From: a virus
Length of the DNA stretch: 43,350 nucleotides
Reading direction: 5' to 3' (one strand)
Virus record (IMG/VR): IMGVR_UViG_3300027749_000008
Location: 1-43,350 of that record
Under the pieces are notes generated by a model, which worked only from the letters and a program-made list of their open reading frames with translations, was not told where the DNA came from and searched no databases. Shown here in pieces: positions 28,085 to 38,696 of this stretch. How positions within the stretch are numbered: position 1 is the stretch's first letter; the number at the start of each line of letters is the position of its first letter. The position numbers and the translations under genes are program-made.

Positions 28085-30007
28085 ATGGCAGTAACACCAG
28101 TACAAAGGAAGAAGTACTTTGAAGCACGAGCGGCTGGATTCTCCATTGCGGAAAGTGCTCGAAAGGCTAAGTTTTCAGAAGCCACAGCCTACCGAGTCGA
28201 GAAAGCCGCCCAAACCCTTAAAGCCGACGAGGGAATAGATAGTTCTGCTCGTGACTATCGTGAGCGCAAGACCGAAGCAAAACTGCAAGGTCCTATTGCC
28301 TACGACAAATTAAGTGACGAAGCCAAGTTAGCACTTGAAGACTTTGGTTACTTTCGTGAGAGGTACTTCGGCCGTGTGTCTACGCCATGGCAAGAAGAAG
28401 CAGGTATGGCACTTGTAGATTTACTTGAGTCAGAACAAAAAGAATACGTTGTTATGAACATGCCACCTGGTTCTGGTAAGACAACTCTTCTCCATGACAT
28501 TACCTGTTGGGTTATTTGTCGCAACCGTTCCACACGACTTCTGACCGGCAGTGCGACTATGTCCCTAGCCAAGAGAAACTTGATGCGTGTGCGCCGTTCA
28601 CTAGAACGTGTTATTCCAGAACAAGCCGATGAAATGCTTAAAACCCGTGGACAGGCACTCGATGCTATTACTACAATGGCTCACGACTTTGGACGCTTTA
28701 AGCCATTGGAAAAAGAACTGTGGACCAACGAAGCGTTTATTGTTATGCAGCCAGAAGAAATGGGTGCTATCTCAGAAAAGGAACCAACACTAAGTGCTTA
28801 CGGTATGGACTCTGGTTTTATTGGTGGTCGTTTTGATGGTTGTTTTTGGGACGACCTCGTAGACCCTAGAAAGGTGCGAAGTGCTGAACAACGTGAGGCA
28901 ATGGAAGACTGGTATCAAGACGTGGCTGAAACACGATTGGAGCCCGCAGGAATGCTTGCTCTTATTGGCCAGCGTTTGGCTCCCGACGATTTGTATCGTT
29001 TTGCTCTTGACATGGTGCAGCCATTAGACGAAGAAGCAGAAGAAATCATTGATGAGATGACTGAGGAAGAAGCGACACTGCTTCGACGTGACAAAAAGTA
29101 CAAACACCTAAAGTACAGGGCACACTATGAAGAAAAATGTAATTCAGATAATCACAAGCGTTCGGCTCTTGCTTACCCCGAAGGTTGTCTTTTGGACCCA
29201 CGCCGTCTCGGATGGCGAGACATTTCTAACCTTATGTCCAACCGAGGAGAACGCTTTGCTGTTGTATACCAGCAGGAAGACCTGGCGCTAGATGAAGTCC
29301 TTGTCAGGAATGAATGGGTCTACGGGCACGGGGGCAGTCCCGGGTGTATTGACAATGAACGTGACCGTTGGGAAATACCGCCAGGTATCTCTGCATCAGA
29401 TTGTATCGTGGTTGCAACCGCAGACCCTAGTCCAACAAATTACTGGTCAATCCAGTGTTGGCTATACCACAAGGAGTCTGAACAGAGGTTCCTCCTTGAC
29501 CTCATACGTAGTAAAATGGAAGCCCCGCAATTCTTAGAGTACAACTACAACGAAGGTGAATTCACTGGGGTTATGGAAGATTGGCAAAGATTATCTATTT
29601 CTATTGGGTTTCCTATTCAGGTGTGGATTGTGGAACAAAACGCAGCCCAGCGATTTATGTTGCAATATGACCACTTTAAACGTTGGCGACAATTACGTGG
29701 GGTGGAAATTATTCCCCATAACACTACTAGCAATAAATCTGATGCCGACTACGGAGTTACGACGATTTCTCAACATTGGAAGTTTGGTCGTGTAAGATTG
29801 ATGGGTAAGGGCGAAGGTAAAGTTCGGTCAATGAAGTTGATTGACGAAGTTACCAGATACCCTCACGGACGTACGGATGACTGTGTAATGGCGGAATGGT
29901 TCTTTGAATGGAACCTTCCTAATCTTTACATGCCTCAGACTAGGTCCGTACAAGCATGGCGACCAAAATGGGTAAAGAATACCCAACTAACTAACTTGAG
30001 GTTTTAG
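28085..30007 (+). CDS. terL: Terminase large subunit with N-terminal helix-turn-helix
   Basis: A 640-residue protein. Residues 5-45 look like a helix-turn-helix (YFEARAAGFSIAESARKAKF, SEATAYRVEKA), a part usually found in the small subunit. The ATPase follows: Walker A P127-P-G-S-G-K-T-T134 and Walker B F254-W-D256-D257. The C-terminal nuclease has VVATADPSP with D447, and a late Asp cluster (GRTDDCVMAEWFFEW). It cuts and pumps DNA into the head through the portal encoded next. No separate small subunit is recognised, so the fused domain may recognise the DNA. Confidence 0.93.
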   Translation: MAVTPVQRKKYFEARAAGFSIAESARKAKFSEATAYRVEKAAQTLKADEGIDSSARDYRERKTEAKLQGPIAYDKLSDEAKLALEDFGYFRERYFGRVSTPWQEEAGMALVDLLESEQKEYVVMNMPPGSGKTTLLHDITCWVICRNRSTRLLTGSATMSLAKRNLMRVRRSLERVIPEQADEMLKTRGQALDAITTMAHDFGRFKPLEKELWTNEAFIVMQPEEMGAISEKEPTLSAYGMDSGFIGGRFDGCFWDDLVDPRKVRSAEQREAMEDWYQDVAETRLEPAGMLALIGQRLAPDDLYRFALDMVQPLDEEAEEIIDEMTEEEATLLRRDKKYKHLKYRAHYEEKCNSDNHKRSALAYPEGCLLDPRRLGWRDISNLMSNRGERFAVVYQQEDLALDEVLVRNEWVYGHGGSPGCIDNERDRWEIPPGISASDCIVVATADPSPTNYWSIQCWLYHKESEQRFLLDLIRSKMEAPQFLEYNYNEGEFTGVMEDWQRLSISIGFPIQVWIVEQNAAQRFMLQYDHFKRWRQLRGVEIIPHNTTSNKSDADYGVTTISQHWKFGRVRLMGKGEGKVRSMKLIDEVTRYPHGRTDDCVMAEWFFEWNLPNLYMPQTRSVQAWRPKWVKNTQLTNLRF

Positions 30008-31918
30008 ATGCCCCTTTCTCCTGACAACGACAAAGCCTCCGGGCAGATTGTTCAAATGTATCAGGAGCGTCGCACACAACGTAGCGGTACGTTTCGACGC
30101 ATGCAAGAAGTACGTGACCACTACAACGGTGACGTTATTGTTCCACTACCAGAACTAGACGAAGCAGAGAAGCCTGCAATCCCAAACCTTATTGCTCAAG
30201 GTATTGACTCTTTTGCTATGCGAGTTGCTTCAATGCTTCCTGACATTCAATACCCTTCACTTCGACCAGGTATCCAGGCTTCTGAAAACAAAGCCCGTGA
30301 CCGTCGTCTTGCTAACCTTGGTTGGTGGGACATGAACAAGATGGCTGTTAAATTACGTCGTCGCAGCCGTCACCTTACTGCTTACGGTATGTCTGCTGTA
30401 TCTCTTTCTCCTGTATCACTTGACCCACAAGACAGACGACGTATTCCACACTGGCGTGTACGCAACCCTCTTGCTACATATCCTGCTCCAATGATTGACC
30501 CGGACAACATGGAACCAGTTGACTGTATCTTTGCTGACCGTCGTCCTTTGGGTTGGATGAAAGAACACTATCCACAACAAACTTCTGTTCTTTACAAGGG
30601 TGACAAGCATGACACTGACATGTTTGAAATCCTTGAATACCTTGATGCCAGCGAAACAGTTCTTGTAGCCGTTGGTGCTGAAAAGCAAAAGAACCAAGGC
30701 TTTTCACAGGAGACAGGAAAGGGTGTAGCAACACACATAATTCTTGAACGTATTCCTAACCGTTCAGAAATTTGCCCAGTAGTTATTGCTGGACGTATTA
30801 CTCTTGACCGCTTGCAAGGTCAGTTTGACCAAATGCTTGGTATGTACCAACGTGAAGCCAAGTTAGACGCACTTAACACTATTGCAGTGTTCCGCAACGT
30901 GTTTCCTGACGAATGGGTTGTATCTCCTGCAAATTCTCCGACAAGCCCACGTATTGTTCAAGAGGCTGACGGTAAAATGGGTATCCGAGGTATCTTGGAC
31001 AAAGGACAGATTCAAATTGTCCATCCACAGCAGACCCAAGATGCACCGATGGCGCTTGACCGCCTTGAGCGAGCACAACGCCTTACGGCTGGTATTCCTG
31101 CCGAATTTGGAGGCGAGTCAGGTTCTAACATCCGTACCGCTCGACGTGGTGCTTCTGTTCTGTCTAGTGCAGTTGACATGCCACTCCAGGAATACCAGGA
31201 AATCTTTGCTAACTCAATGGAGTTAGAGAACATGCGTGCAGTTCAAATTATGAAGTCGTACTACGGCAACAAGCCAAGTATGTTCTTTATGGGTGGAGAC
31301 GGCAAAGTTGTTCACGACGATTACACACCTAATGAAGCGTTTGAAACAAATCTTTCATACGTTAAATACCCAATGCCTGGTTCTGACATTAACAGTCTTG
31401 TGGTTTCACTTGGTCAGCGTGTTGGTATGGGAATCATGTCTAACGAGACAGCCCGTATCATGGACCCAGCAATTGAAGACCCACAGTTGGAAGCAGACCG
31501 TGTTGAGATGGAAGGTCTACGCAAGGCGCTGCTAACAGGTCTTGAGCAGCAGGCTTCTGCTGGTTCACTTGACCCAAGCATTATTGCTCGTATTGCAAAA
31601 ATGAAAGCACAGCGTCACGTTACACTTGAAGATGCAGTTGCTAAAATTCATGAAGAGATGCAACAGGAACAAGCAACCAAGGCAGACGCAATGCAGCAAC
31701 AGCAAGGTGGTATGCCCCAGGGTATGCCCCAGGGTATGCCTCAAGGTATGCCAGGAATGGGTGGGCCAGAACAGGCACCACAAGGTGCTGCTCCAGAAAT
31801 GCAACCAGGTCTTGGTGTATCAGCAGAAAACCCAATTCAGCCTGGCGCTCAACAGGCACCTCAAGGACAACCCGATGTTCGTCAACTATTGGCGAGTCTC
31901 GGCGGACAAGGAGCATAA
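30008..31918 (+). CDS. Portal protein
   Basis: A 636-residue protein starting at the base after the terminase stop. It has the size and position of SPP1-type portals. Segments: SFAMRVASMLPDIQYPSLRPG, then WRVRNPLATYPAPMIDPDN, a long helix region (FDQMLGMYQREAKLDAL), and TAGIPAEFGGESGSNIRTARRG, a typical portal motif. The C-terminal 70 residues are low-complexity, rich in Gln, Met, Pro and Gly (GGMPQGMPQGMPQGMPG). It forms the ring for DNA entry and tail attachment. Confidence 0.88.
   Translation: MPLSPDNDKASGQIVQMYQERRTQRSGTFRRMQEVRDHYNGDVIVPLPELDEAEKPAIPNLIAQGIDSFAMRVASMLPDIQYPSLRPGIQASENKARDRRLANLGWWDMNKMAVKLRRRSRHLTAYGMSAVSLSPVSLDPQDRRRIPHWRVRNPLATYPAPMIDPDNMEPVDCIFADRRPLGWMKEHYPQQTSVLYKGDKHDTDMFEILEYLDASETVLVAVGAEKQKNQGFSQETGKGVATHIILERIPNRSEICPVVIAGRITLDRLQGQFDQMLGMYQREAKLDALNTIAVFRNVFPDEWVVSPANSPTSPRIVQEADGKMGIRGILDKGQIQIVHPQQTQDAPMALDRLERAQRLTAGIPAEFGGESGSNIRTARRGASVLSSAVDMPLQEYQEIFANSMELENMRAVQIMKSYYGNKPSMFFMGGDGKVVHDDYTPNEAFETNLSYVKYPMPGSDINSLVVSLGQRVGMGIMSNETARIMDPAIEDPQLEADRVEMEGLRKALLTGLEQQASAGSLDPSIIARIAKMKAQRHVTLEDAVAKIHEEMQQEQATKADAMQQQQGGMPQGMPQGMPQGMPGMGGPEQAPQGAAPEMQPGLGVSAENPIQPGAQQAPQGQPDVRQLLASLGGQGA
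31709..31756 (+). repeat. 12-bp tandem repeat in portal C terminus
   Basis: Four copies of a 12-base unit (GGTATGCCCCAG and variants) encode Gly-Met-Pro-Gln repeats. The first two copies are identical, so recent slippage is likely and copy number may vary between relatives. Confidence 0.85.
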
Positions 31919-31921
31919 TAA

Positions 31922-32341
31922 ATGCCACGTTCAGGTAAAGGCGGTTCACGCCAAGGAACACCCGGTACTGCTTACAGCAACCGTACAGATTTGAATGTTC
32001 CTAAAACTACTGTACCCAATCAAGAGTACGGTAAGGCAACAGAACAGATGAACGCACAATCAGCAATACCAATGGCACAGTCACCTGTTGCTCAAGGTGC
32101 CGCTCCTGCACAACAAACTGCTGGCCCAATGCCAGGTTCGCTGCCATTCCTTCACCCGACAGAGCGACCAACTGAACCAATTCAAGCGGGTATCACTTCT
32201 GGCCCTGGACCTGGACCTGAAGCCATTGCACCACAGCCAAGAGGTATTCTTTCTGAAGCATTGCGTCACATGTCTAACGACCCTAACGCTACTGCTGGAA
32301 CATTTGACCTTGCTGCTCACGCTCGCTTGTTTGGTATGTAA
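31922..32341 (+). CDS. Pro/Gln-rich small structural-region protein
   Basis: A 139-residue low-complexity protein (RSGKGGSRQGTPGTAYSNRT; QSPVAQGAAPAQQTAGP) with an ordered C terminus (GILSEALRHMSN, AGTFDLAAHARLFGM). It lies between portal and the giant gene and overlaps the latter by one base. It may be a scaffold-like or portal-associated protein. No family is recognised. Confidence 0.7.
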   Translation: MPRSGKGGSRQGTPGTAYSNRTDLNVPKTTVPNQEYGKATEQMNAQSAIPMAQSPVAQGAAPAQQTAGPMPGSLPFLHPTERPTEPIQAGITSGPGPGPEAIAPQPRGILSEALRHMSNDPNATAGTFDLAAHARLFGM

Positions 32342-35300
32342 TGGCTGACGGAAACCAGAACCCACAAGGCCAAGTACCGGTACCACAACAACCAGTTGCA
32401 CCTGCACCTATAAAAGTAGGTCGAGGTATTCCTGGTGGAGGTCAAGCACAGCAAACATACAATGAACAACAGAACGCTTACCAAAAAGCAATAACAACTA
32501 ATTCCTACAATTCTTTAAACCAGAATCAGCACTACGCTCTTCAATCTATTTACAACAACTACCCAAGTGCGTTTAAAAACCCTGGGATGATAATGGACCT
32601 TGTTAAGAATACTGGACCTATGCAAGGTGTTCATATTCAAGACGCAACAAACGCTCTTAAGTTTATGGCCTTGTATGACAAATTTAATTCTACATGGTAT
32701 ACAGGACAAAACCCAACTGGAGCCACTGGTCAGATTTGGAATGCGGCTAAAGCGGGTTGGAGTGGTTTAACTACACTCAAGAACTGGAAAAACGTTGGTC
32801 CTGAAATTGTTAACCTTGGTACCCACACTTGGGACAACTTTCATAACTACATTACAAACGGTGTACACAAATACGGTCTTGGTGGTTTCTTTACACACGA
32901 AGGTTCTGTTTACGGTAAATCTTTTGTTAGTGCAGCCGGTGGTCTTGCCAAGGGCATTGGTGGTCTTGTAGAGCGTGCTGGTAAAAGCATTATGGAATTA
33001 AATGGTTTTGGTGGTGTAGCAGGTTATGAAGACCTTGGCAAAACACTTCTTAACCTTGGTCAAAACTTTAACCCATGGAGCGACAAAAACGCTTATCAAA
33101 TGACTGCACACGTTTTGGCTTACTACGAAAGTATGGTTAAGCAAAAAGGTATTATGTATGCCTTGGGTAACATTGGACCAAGTCTTGCACTTATAGGTGC
33201 AACTGCAGGTGCTGGTTCTGCTGCAGTTGCCGGATTTGACGCTACTGCTGCTGCTGAAGCGGCTGCTACTGCTGCAGAAGAAGCAGCAATGGCAACTGAA
33301 ACTGGTGCTGCAGGCTTTGACATGGCTACTACTGCTGCTAACGCTACAAAAGAAATTGAAGCGGCTAATGCGGCACAAGCAACACAAGCAAGCAAAGTTT
33401 TTACAATCATGCAAAAACTTAGCGAACACGGCAATCCTCTTGGTTACATGTACCGTGGTGCTAAAGGATTTACAAAAATGACTGGTGGTGCTAGAGCCAA
33501 TGCTTTGTACCAGTTAGTACAAGCGCAAGCAAAGCACAGTGATGCTAAATTGTGGCAACAAACTGGTGACCTTGGCGTACACGATGCTAACGGTAAACCA
33601 GTTGACCTTGGTAGGGCAACAATGGAGTTCTTTGCTGGCAAACAAGACCAAGGTGTTTTCTTTTCTGCCTCTTCAGGCATTGTTGACCTTTGGGCAAAGT
33701 TTATTGGTACCGACCCTGTTGGTGCTTTAGGTACAAAGATTTCTTCAGCACGTACCGTAGGTCTTGCGCCACGTCTTGCTAGAAGGTTGGACGAGTTTAG
33801 CCACACTGCTGAACTTGCTGTAGAGCGACAAACCAAACTAGGTAAACTAATTGAAAAGGGTGGCGGCTCACAAACGCTTGGAAACCTATCTGTATATTTT
33901 AAGGGCCTTGGTGTTACTAGTGGTGACACGCTTCGTCAATTAGCAGTACGACCATACGTTCGTCGTGCTCTTACATTTATGGCTACTCACAACAGTGGTG
34001 AGATTGGAACTATGTTTAAGGCTGGAAAGCAAAGTAACACTTTCTCTCCTTACGTCTTAAAACAATTGGGAGACGCTAAGACAGAAGAAGAAGTTCTAAA
34101 CATTCTTGCTCCTTTGGCTGATGGTCAAGGTCTTGCTCTTGTACATGCACCTTCAATGGGCATGTACTCATGGATGAGACAAACTGCTGCTGACAGCATT
34201 CTTAGCAAGCAATCACTTCTCTCTGCTGACATTTCTATTATCAACCGATGGAAGAATACTAAATGGTCTAAAGACGGTCCAGACGTTAAAGTTGACGACC
34301 CTATTTGGGTAGGTGTTGTCGACGCAGGTCTTCGTGCTCGTTCTTCATTCCGTCTTTGGGTTGCAAAGCAATTGGCCGGAAAACCTATGTACTACTCAAG
34401 TGTGCTTAAGGGATTTGAAACCGACCGAATTATTATGGAAGATGCTAACGAGTCTATTCCAGCAATTAGGCAACTTGCTATTGGTGCAATGATGCCAAGA
34501 GAAGTTGTTAACGCAATGACTGACTACTTGACTCAGGCATTGGCTGACGGAGGAACCGAAGCGTTTTCTCAAGCATACCGTGAAGTTGTTTACCACATGG
34601 TTATGCGTCGTGCTGTATCTGGACTCAACCGTGCAGAGTACGACCTAGTTGCTAAAGACCTTGAAGGCAGCATTCAAGAAGAGATTTACCGCATGTTGGG
34701 TTTTGACGGTGGTTCAGTTAAGGCTCACTATGGTGCCAACGGCGCAAGTGACATTGGAAACATTGAAGACATGGAAGACATCAAAGGTATTAATTCTCAC
34801 GCTGCCATTGTTGACTCACAGTTGTCTGACATGAAGATTCCACAAGTACGTGACCTTAACAACCTAAGTACTTTTATTAACGAAACCATCATTCGTATGA
34901 CCAACCAAATTGGCAACCTTCACGACATCAATCTGTCTGAAGACACCGTCCGTGCCCTTGCTTTGGACAAAGGTCTTGAAGTTAGTCACACCAACAAATG
35001 GCATGACCCTATTCACGAAATGCGTCTTAACAGAGACACTAACGCTGCTCACGTTTCTGGTCTTACTGCAGGACGAAAGCAAGTAACAGACGCAATTAAA
35101 GAAATCATGGAAGGCCCAGGCAAGCCTCACGAAAAGTTTGCTGCTGCCTACAAAAAAGTTGCTGAGATACAAAAGAGCGCTGACCTTAAAGTTAAGGAAG
35201 AGACACGGTTCCTTGACGACAGTTATGTCAATGCTAACGAACCTGTTGCTAAAGACCTTACCAAAGCAGGCAACACTTCTACTAGACAAAACGTAGATTA

Positions 35301-38300
35301 TTTTAGAGGTGTACTAAACGCTGCTCACGACCAAATGATGTCGTTTAATGTTCTTATGCTTCGTGACCCAGGTATGGGTAGCGACGTTAAGAGATTGTTC
35401 AGCATAAAGCGTTTGAACAAAATTGGCGAATCAAAATTGACACCAGAAGAATGGGCTGTTTCTCGTGCTGGTATTAAGTACGATGCAAACGAAGAAAAGA
35501 TTCAAGCCCAATTTGTAAAAGAGATTACTGCTCAACGAGGAACACGCTCTGGCCTTAGAACTAACTGGCAAGTTATCGTTGATGGAATGAACCGAAGCCT
35601 TAGCCTTGTGTTCGTTCCACTTGCTCTTCTTTCAGGACGATGGGCAATGCACGTTGGTGTTTCTGAAGCAACGCTAAACGCATTACGTGTTGGTGGCTTT
35701 AACTTGTTTGATGCTCGCCTTGCTGCTTCTATTGTTCGTCACGAAAATCAAACTGCTGTTCTTATGGGAAGGCTAAAGCAACAGGGTGATTTAAAATCAA
35801 TTACTGCTGACCTTGCCAAAAATGTTTTCCACCAAGACTACAAGGGTGCTAGCAAATCAGCAACAACTTTGTTAAGTCACAACCGTATTCTTATTCGTAA
35901 CGTTACTGCTGGTGTTCTTACTGGTATTGAAAAGAGCATGATTAAGGGTTGGGACTCAGAGAAATTGGGTCGCCTTGTAGAAGACACTGCTGGCGTTATT
36001 ATGCGTCACTCTGGTCACCTTCCACTTGGTGTTCACGCACAGAACGACGTTTCAATAACCGACCCGTTTTCTGGTTTGCAAGGTGAAATTACAGACGTTT
36101 ACCGTGTTGACGCTGCTAATCGTTTGGTTAAGACAAAAGCATCTGTAGGTGACCACCACACATACAACAACCTTCACGACCACGGTTACGCAAGGTCAAT
36201 GGTTCAGCAGATGGTAAGACTTGTTGATGACAAACTTTCGTTTGCTGCTAGCAAGAGACTTAGGGAACTCATAGAAGAACCAACTATTTCTGGAATGTTT
36301 GGTGTTAAAAAGGGTTCACTTGAATGGTTCAACGAAACTCGAGTGCGACTGTCTGAAGAAGTTTACAAAGACGTTCTTCAGATGAAGCCTGCAGAACTTT
36401 CTAGGTACCGTGCATCTGAATTAGTTATCTCTGACCCTAAGTTATCTGCATGGTCCTTGGACATGCGTGAGGCTATTAAAGACAAAGGCCCTGACGCTTT
36501 GGTGCCTGGACGTGAAGCAGAAGGTATCACCTATGAAATGGCATTCAAAGAAGCAGCGTTAAAAGACTTTGCTACTCGTACGGCAACCAACGTACTTAAC
36601 ACCGTAACTGGAACCAGCAGTAACAAGTGGCGACTTCACACTGACCTGCTTGACATGATTATCCACAACCAGATACCTACTGAAAAAGAAATGAACGCCA
36701 TCTTAGGTGATAAAAAACTTTACGCACCAAAGGACATACCTGGCCGAGAAGTTAATGCCGCCAATTGGACAACTGCTGCTTCGTACAAGAACTTTGTACG
36801 TCGTCTTTCTGAAGTAGGTCACGAAAAGGTTCTTGGACCAATTGTTAACTGGATGGTACGTGACCCGTTGTTTGCTCTTGAGTACCACAACCAAATGGAA
36901 CTTGCTCGTGAGTTGATTAAGGCTCGTCAACTAAACGTTGACAACGCAGAGGTATGGGCAGAGAACCAGGCTATTCAACGAATGATTCGTTTTGTTCACA
37001 ACCCTAAAGACAAGACATTCTTTGAAGCCAACATGCGTGTTGCTGCTCCGTTTTATTTTGCTCAAAACCAGGCATGGCGACGTGCATTCCGTATGGGTGC
37101 CGTAGACATGGGGGCATTTGAAAAATATCTAAAGATGTCTCTTGGTGTTACTAACTACGTAGCAATTCAAAACCAAGCAGGAACATCACCAAAGATGGTT
37201 ATCCCAGGCACACAGTGGTTAGGTGGAATGTTTGGTCTTGACTTTAACCTTACAGGTGGCCCAGGTTCAGTTAACTCAATGGTGCCTACGGGTGACATGG
37301 GTGGAATCATGGGAACCCTAGGAACAATTGTTCGTCCTGCATTTGGACCTTACGTTACAACGCCGCTCAAACTTCTTAAGGACCTAAAGTTCCCACACGA
37401 AGAATGGGCTAACAACATTGTTAAGAACATTATTGGTGAGTACGCCAACAACTCTACAATGCAGCAGAACCTTTTGCCTTCTTCAACACTAAACGGCATG
37501 CTACAAATTATGGACGACGTGGTCTTTAAAAACCACAACGGTACTGTTGCCTCAGTTGAAAATCAAATTATTACTGACTTGTCCGAGCAGATGCACAAGA
37601 AGTTTAGAGACGAAGTTGAGTCTTACCTAAGCAGAAGTGACAAGTGGAATAGTTACGATAAGGGTACAAGAGAGCACCTTATTAAGAGTGTGTCTAACAC
37701 ATTATTTGCTAACTGGACTGCTGACAATGCTGCACAGGCCAAGTTCTTAGAAGAGGCTCACTCTAAGGCAGTGATGATGATTGCCACAAAGACTATCCTT
37801 AACTTCTTTAGTCCTCTTGCCCTTTCTCTTAACGCCACATACTCTGGCCTTGGAGACCTAGACAAGATTATGGCTGAAAAGAATAAGGACGGCACACCTA
37901 AGTACACGGCCTACGAAGCCATGGACGAATACAACAAGAGACACCCGAACAACATCTACGACCTTACGGCTCACACATCAAGTCCTTACGGTCACTTTGA
38001 CGAAACAAAATTTACGTTTGATTTTGTTGAACAGAACATGGGCTTTGTCAACAAGTACAAGTATGCATCAGCAATGATTCCTGACCGCACTTCACCACAA
38101 GACGCACATGCCGCTTCGTTGGAAATGCGCCTTGGTCTTCGTGCACGTATGACTCCAGATGAGATGATTGTTCAACGTGACATTACAACTGGTAACGATT
38201 GGTACTACAACGACGCACGTTTCTACATGCTTCAGAACCCAATGTATTCGTACGATGGCAAAACGCTTAACGGCGAAGGAATCAAAGTAATGGGCGACAT

Positions 38301-38688
38301 GGCTAAAGGTTACGGTAAATTAAACCCTAGTTGGTACGCTTCTTTTAAGGGTGAAGAAAAAAACAGCAACGCTCTTAAGGTCTACGACGAAATGAACAAG
38401 ATGTTGCAAGACCCTGAAGTTCTTGGCCCATTAAATGGTAAAGGTGGGAAAATTATTATTCCTCCTGAGCAGTACATGCAATTTGTTGCTTTAAACAAAA
38501 TTTACGATGCTAGTGCATCACAAATTAATGCAGAGTACAAGGTTAACCCTTCTGCTGCTTCTGAGATGCAAAACAGATTGTACGAAACACTTCTTGCTGT
38601 TTCCAAATTAAAAGAATTTTCATTAGCGTCGTACTACATTACTTCGTGTCTTTTGAAGATGCCTACCGTATTCGTACCTGCAAGATAA
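32341..38688 (+). CDS. Giant 2115-residue internal virion protein (probable)
   Basis: At 6.3 kb it takes 15 percent of the genome. Residues 1-110 start Gln/Pro-rich and then helical. Residues about 278-300 are hydrophobic (IGPSLALIGATAGAGSAAV) and lead into an Ala/Glu-rich helix to about 345. A second hydrophobic stretch is near 1086-1103 (SLSLVFVPLALLSGRW). Most of the rest is long charged helices with few Cys. No protease, lysozyme or ADP-ribosyltransferase motif is visible. Size, helicity and place between portal and capsid fit an ejected internal virion protein that helps DNA cross the envelope, as T7 gp16 does. This is inference from architecture. Confidence 0.65.
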   Translation: MADGNQNPQGQVPVPQQPVAPAPIKVGRGIPGGGQAQQTYNEQQNAYQKAITTNSYNSLNQNQHYALQSIYNNYPSAFKNPGMIMDLVKNTGPMQGVHIQDATNALKFMALYDKFNSTWYTGQNPTGATGQIWNAAKAGWSGLTTLKNWKNVGPEIVNLGTHTWDNFHNYITNGVHKYGLGGFFTHEGSVYGKSFVSAAGGLAKGIGGLVERAGKSIMELNGFGGVAGYEDLGKTLLNLGQNFNPWSDKNAYQMTAHVLAYYESMVKQKGIMYALGNIGPSLALIGATAGAGSAAVAGFDATAAAEAAATAAEEAAMATETGAAGFDMATTAANATKEIEAANAAQATQASKVFTIMQKLSEHGNPLGYMYRGAKGFTKMTGGARANALYQLVQAQAKHSDAKLWQQTGDLGVHDANGKPVDLGRATMEFFAGKQDQGVFFSASSGIVDLWAKFIGTDPVGALGTKISSARTVGLAPRLARRLDEFSHTAELAVERQTKLGKLIEKGGGSQTLGNLSVYFKGLGVTSGDTLRQLAVRPYVRRALTFMATHNSGEIGTMFKAGKQSNTFSPYVLKQLGDAKTEEEVLNILAPLADGQGLALVHAPSMGMYSWMRQTAADSILSKQSLLSADISIINRWKNTKWSKDGPDVKVDDPIWVGVVDAGLRARSSFRLWVAKQLAGKPMYYSSVLKGFETDRIIMEDANESIPAIRQLAIGAMMPREVVNAMTDYLTQALADGGTEAFSQAYREVVYHMVMRRAVSGLNRAEYDLVAKDLEGSIQEEIYRMLGFDGGSVKAHYGANGASDIGNIEDMEDIKGINSHAAIVDSQLSDMKIPQVRDLNNLSTFINETIIRMTNQIGNLHDINLSEDTVRALALDKGLEVSHTNKWHDPIHEMRLNRDTNAAHVSGLTAGRKQVTDAIKEIMEGPGKPHEKFAAAYKKVAEIQKSADLKVKEETRFLDDSYVNANEPVAKDLTKAGNTSTRQNVDYFRGVLNAAHDQMMSFNVLMLRDPGMGSDVKRLFSIKRLNKIGESKLTPEEWAVSRAGIKYDANEEKIQAQFVKEITAQRGTRSGLRTNWQVIVDGMNRSLSLVFVPLALLSGRWAMHVGVSEATLNALRVGGFNLFDARLAASIVRHENQTAVLMGRLKQQGDLKSITADLAKNVFHQDYKGASKSATTLLSHNRILIRNVTAGVLTGIEKSMIKGWDSEKLGRLVEDTAGVIMRHSGHLPLGVHAQNDVSITDPFSGLQGEITDVYRVDAANRLVKTKASVGDHHTYNNLHDHGYARSMVQQMVRLVDDKLSFAASKRLRELIEEPTISGMFGVKKGSLEWFNETRVRLSEEVYKDVLQMKPAELSRYRASELVISDPKLSAWSLDMREAIKDKGPDALVPGREAEGITYEMAFKEAALKDFATRTATNVLNTVTGTSSNKWRLHTDLLDMIIHNQIPTEKEMNAILGDKKLYAPKDIPGREVNAANWTTAASYKNFVRRLSEVGHEKVLGPIVNWMVRDPLFALEYHNQMELARELIKARQLNVDNAEVWAENQAIQRMIRFVHNPKDKTFFEANMRVAAPFYFAQNQAWRRAFRMGAVDMGAFEKYLKMSLGVTNYVAIQNQAGTSPKMVIPGTQWLGGMFGLDFNLTGGPGSVNSMVPTGDMGGIMGTLGTIVRPAFGPYVTTPLKLLKDLKFPHEEWANNIVKNIIGEYANNSTMQQNLLPSSTLNGMLQIMDDVVFKNHNGTVASVENQIITDLSEQMHKKFRDEVESYLSRSDKWNSYDKGTREHLIKSVSNTLFANWTADNAAQAKFLEEAHSKAVMMIATKTILNFFSPLALSLNATYSGLGDLDKIMAEKNKDGTPKYTAYEAMDEYNKRHPNNIYDLTAHTSSPYGHFDETKFTFDFVEQNMGFVNKYKYASAMIPDRTSPQDAHAASLEMRLGLRARMTPDEMIVQRDITTGNDWYYNDARFYMLQNPMYSYDGKTLNGEGIKVMGDMAKGYGKLNPSWYASFKGEEKNSNALKVYDEMNKMLQDPEVLGPLNGKGGKIIIPPEQYMQFVALNKIYDASASQINAEYKVNPSAASEMQNRLYETLLAVSKLKEFSLASYYITSCLLKMPTVFVPAR

Positions 38689-38696
38689 GGAATAAC

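Noticed and set aside
33123-33481. Frames opposite and alongside the Ala-rich segment of the giant protein
   Set aside because: They arise from GCN-rich coding sequence and show only low-complexity Ser/Cys or Leu/Lys composition.
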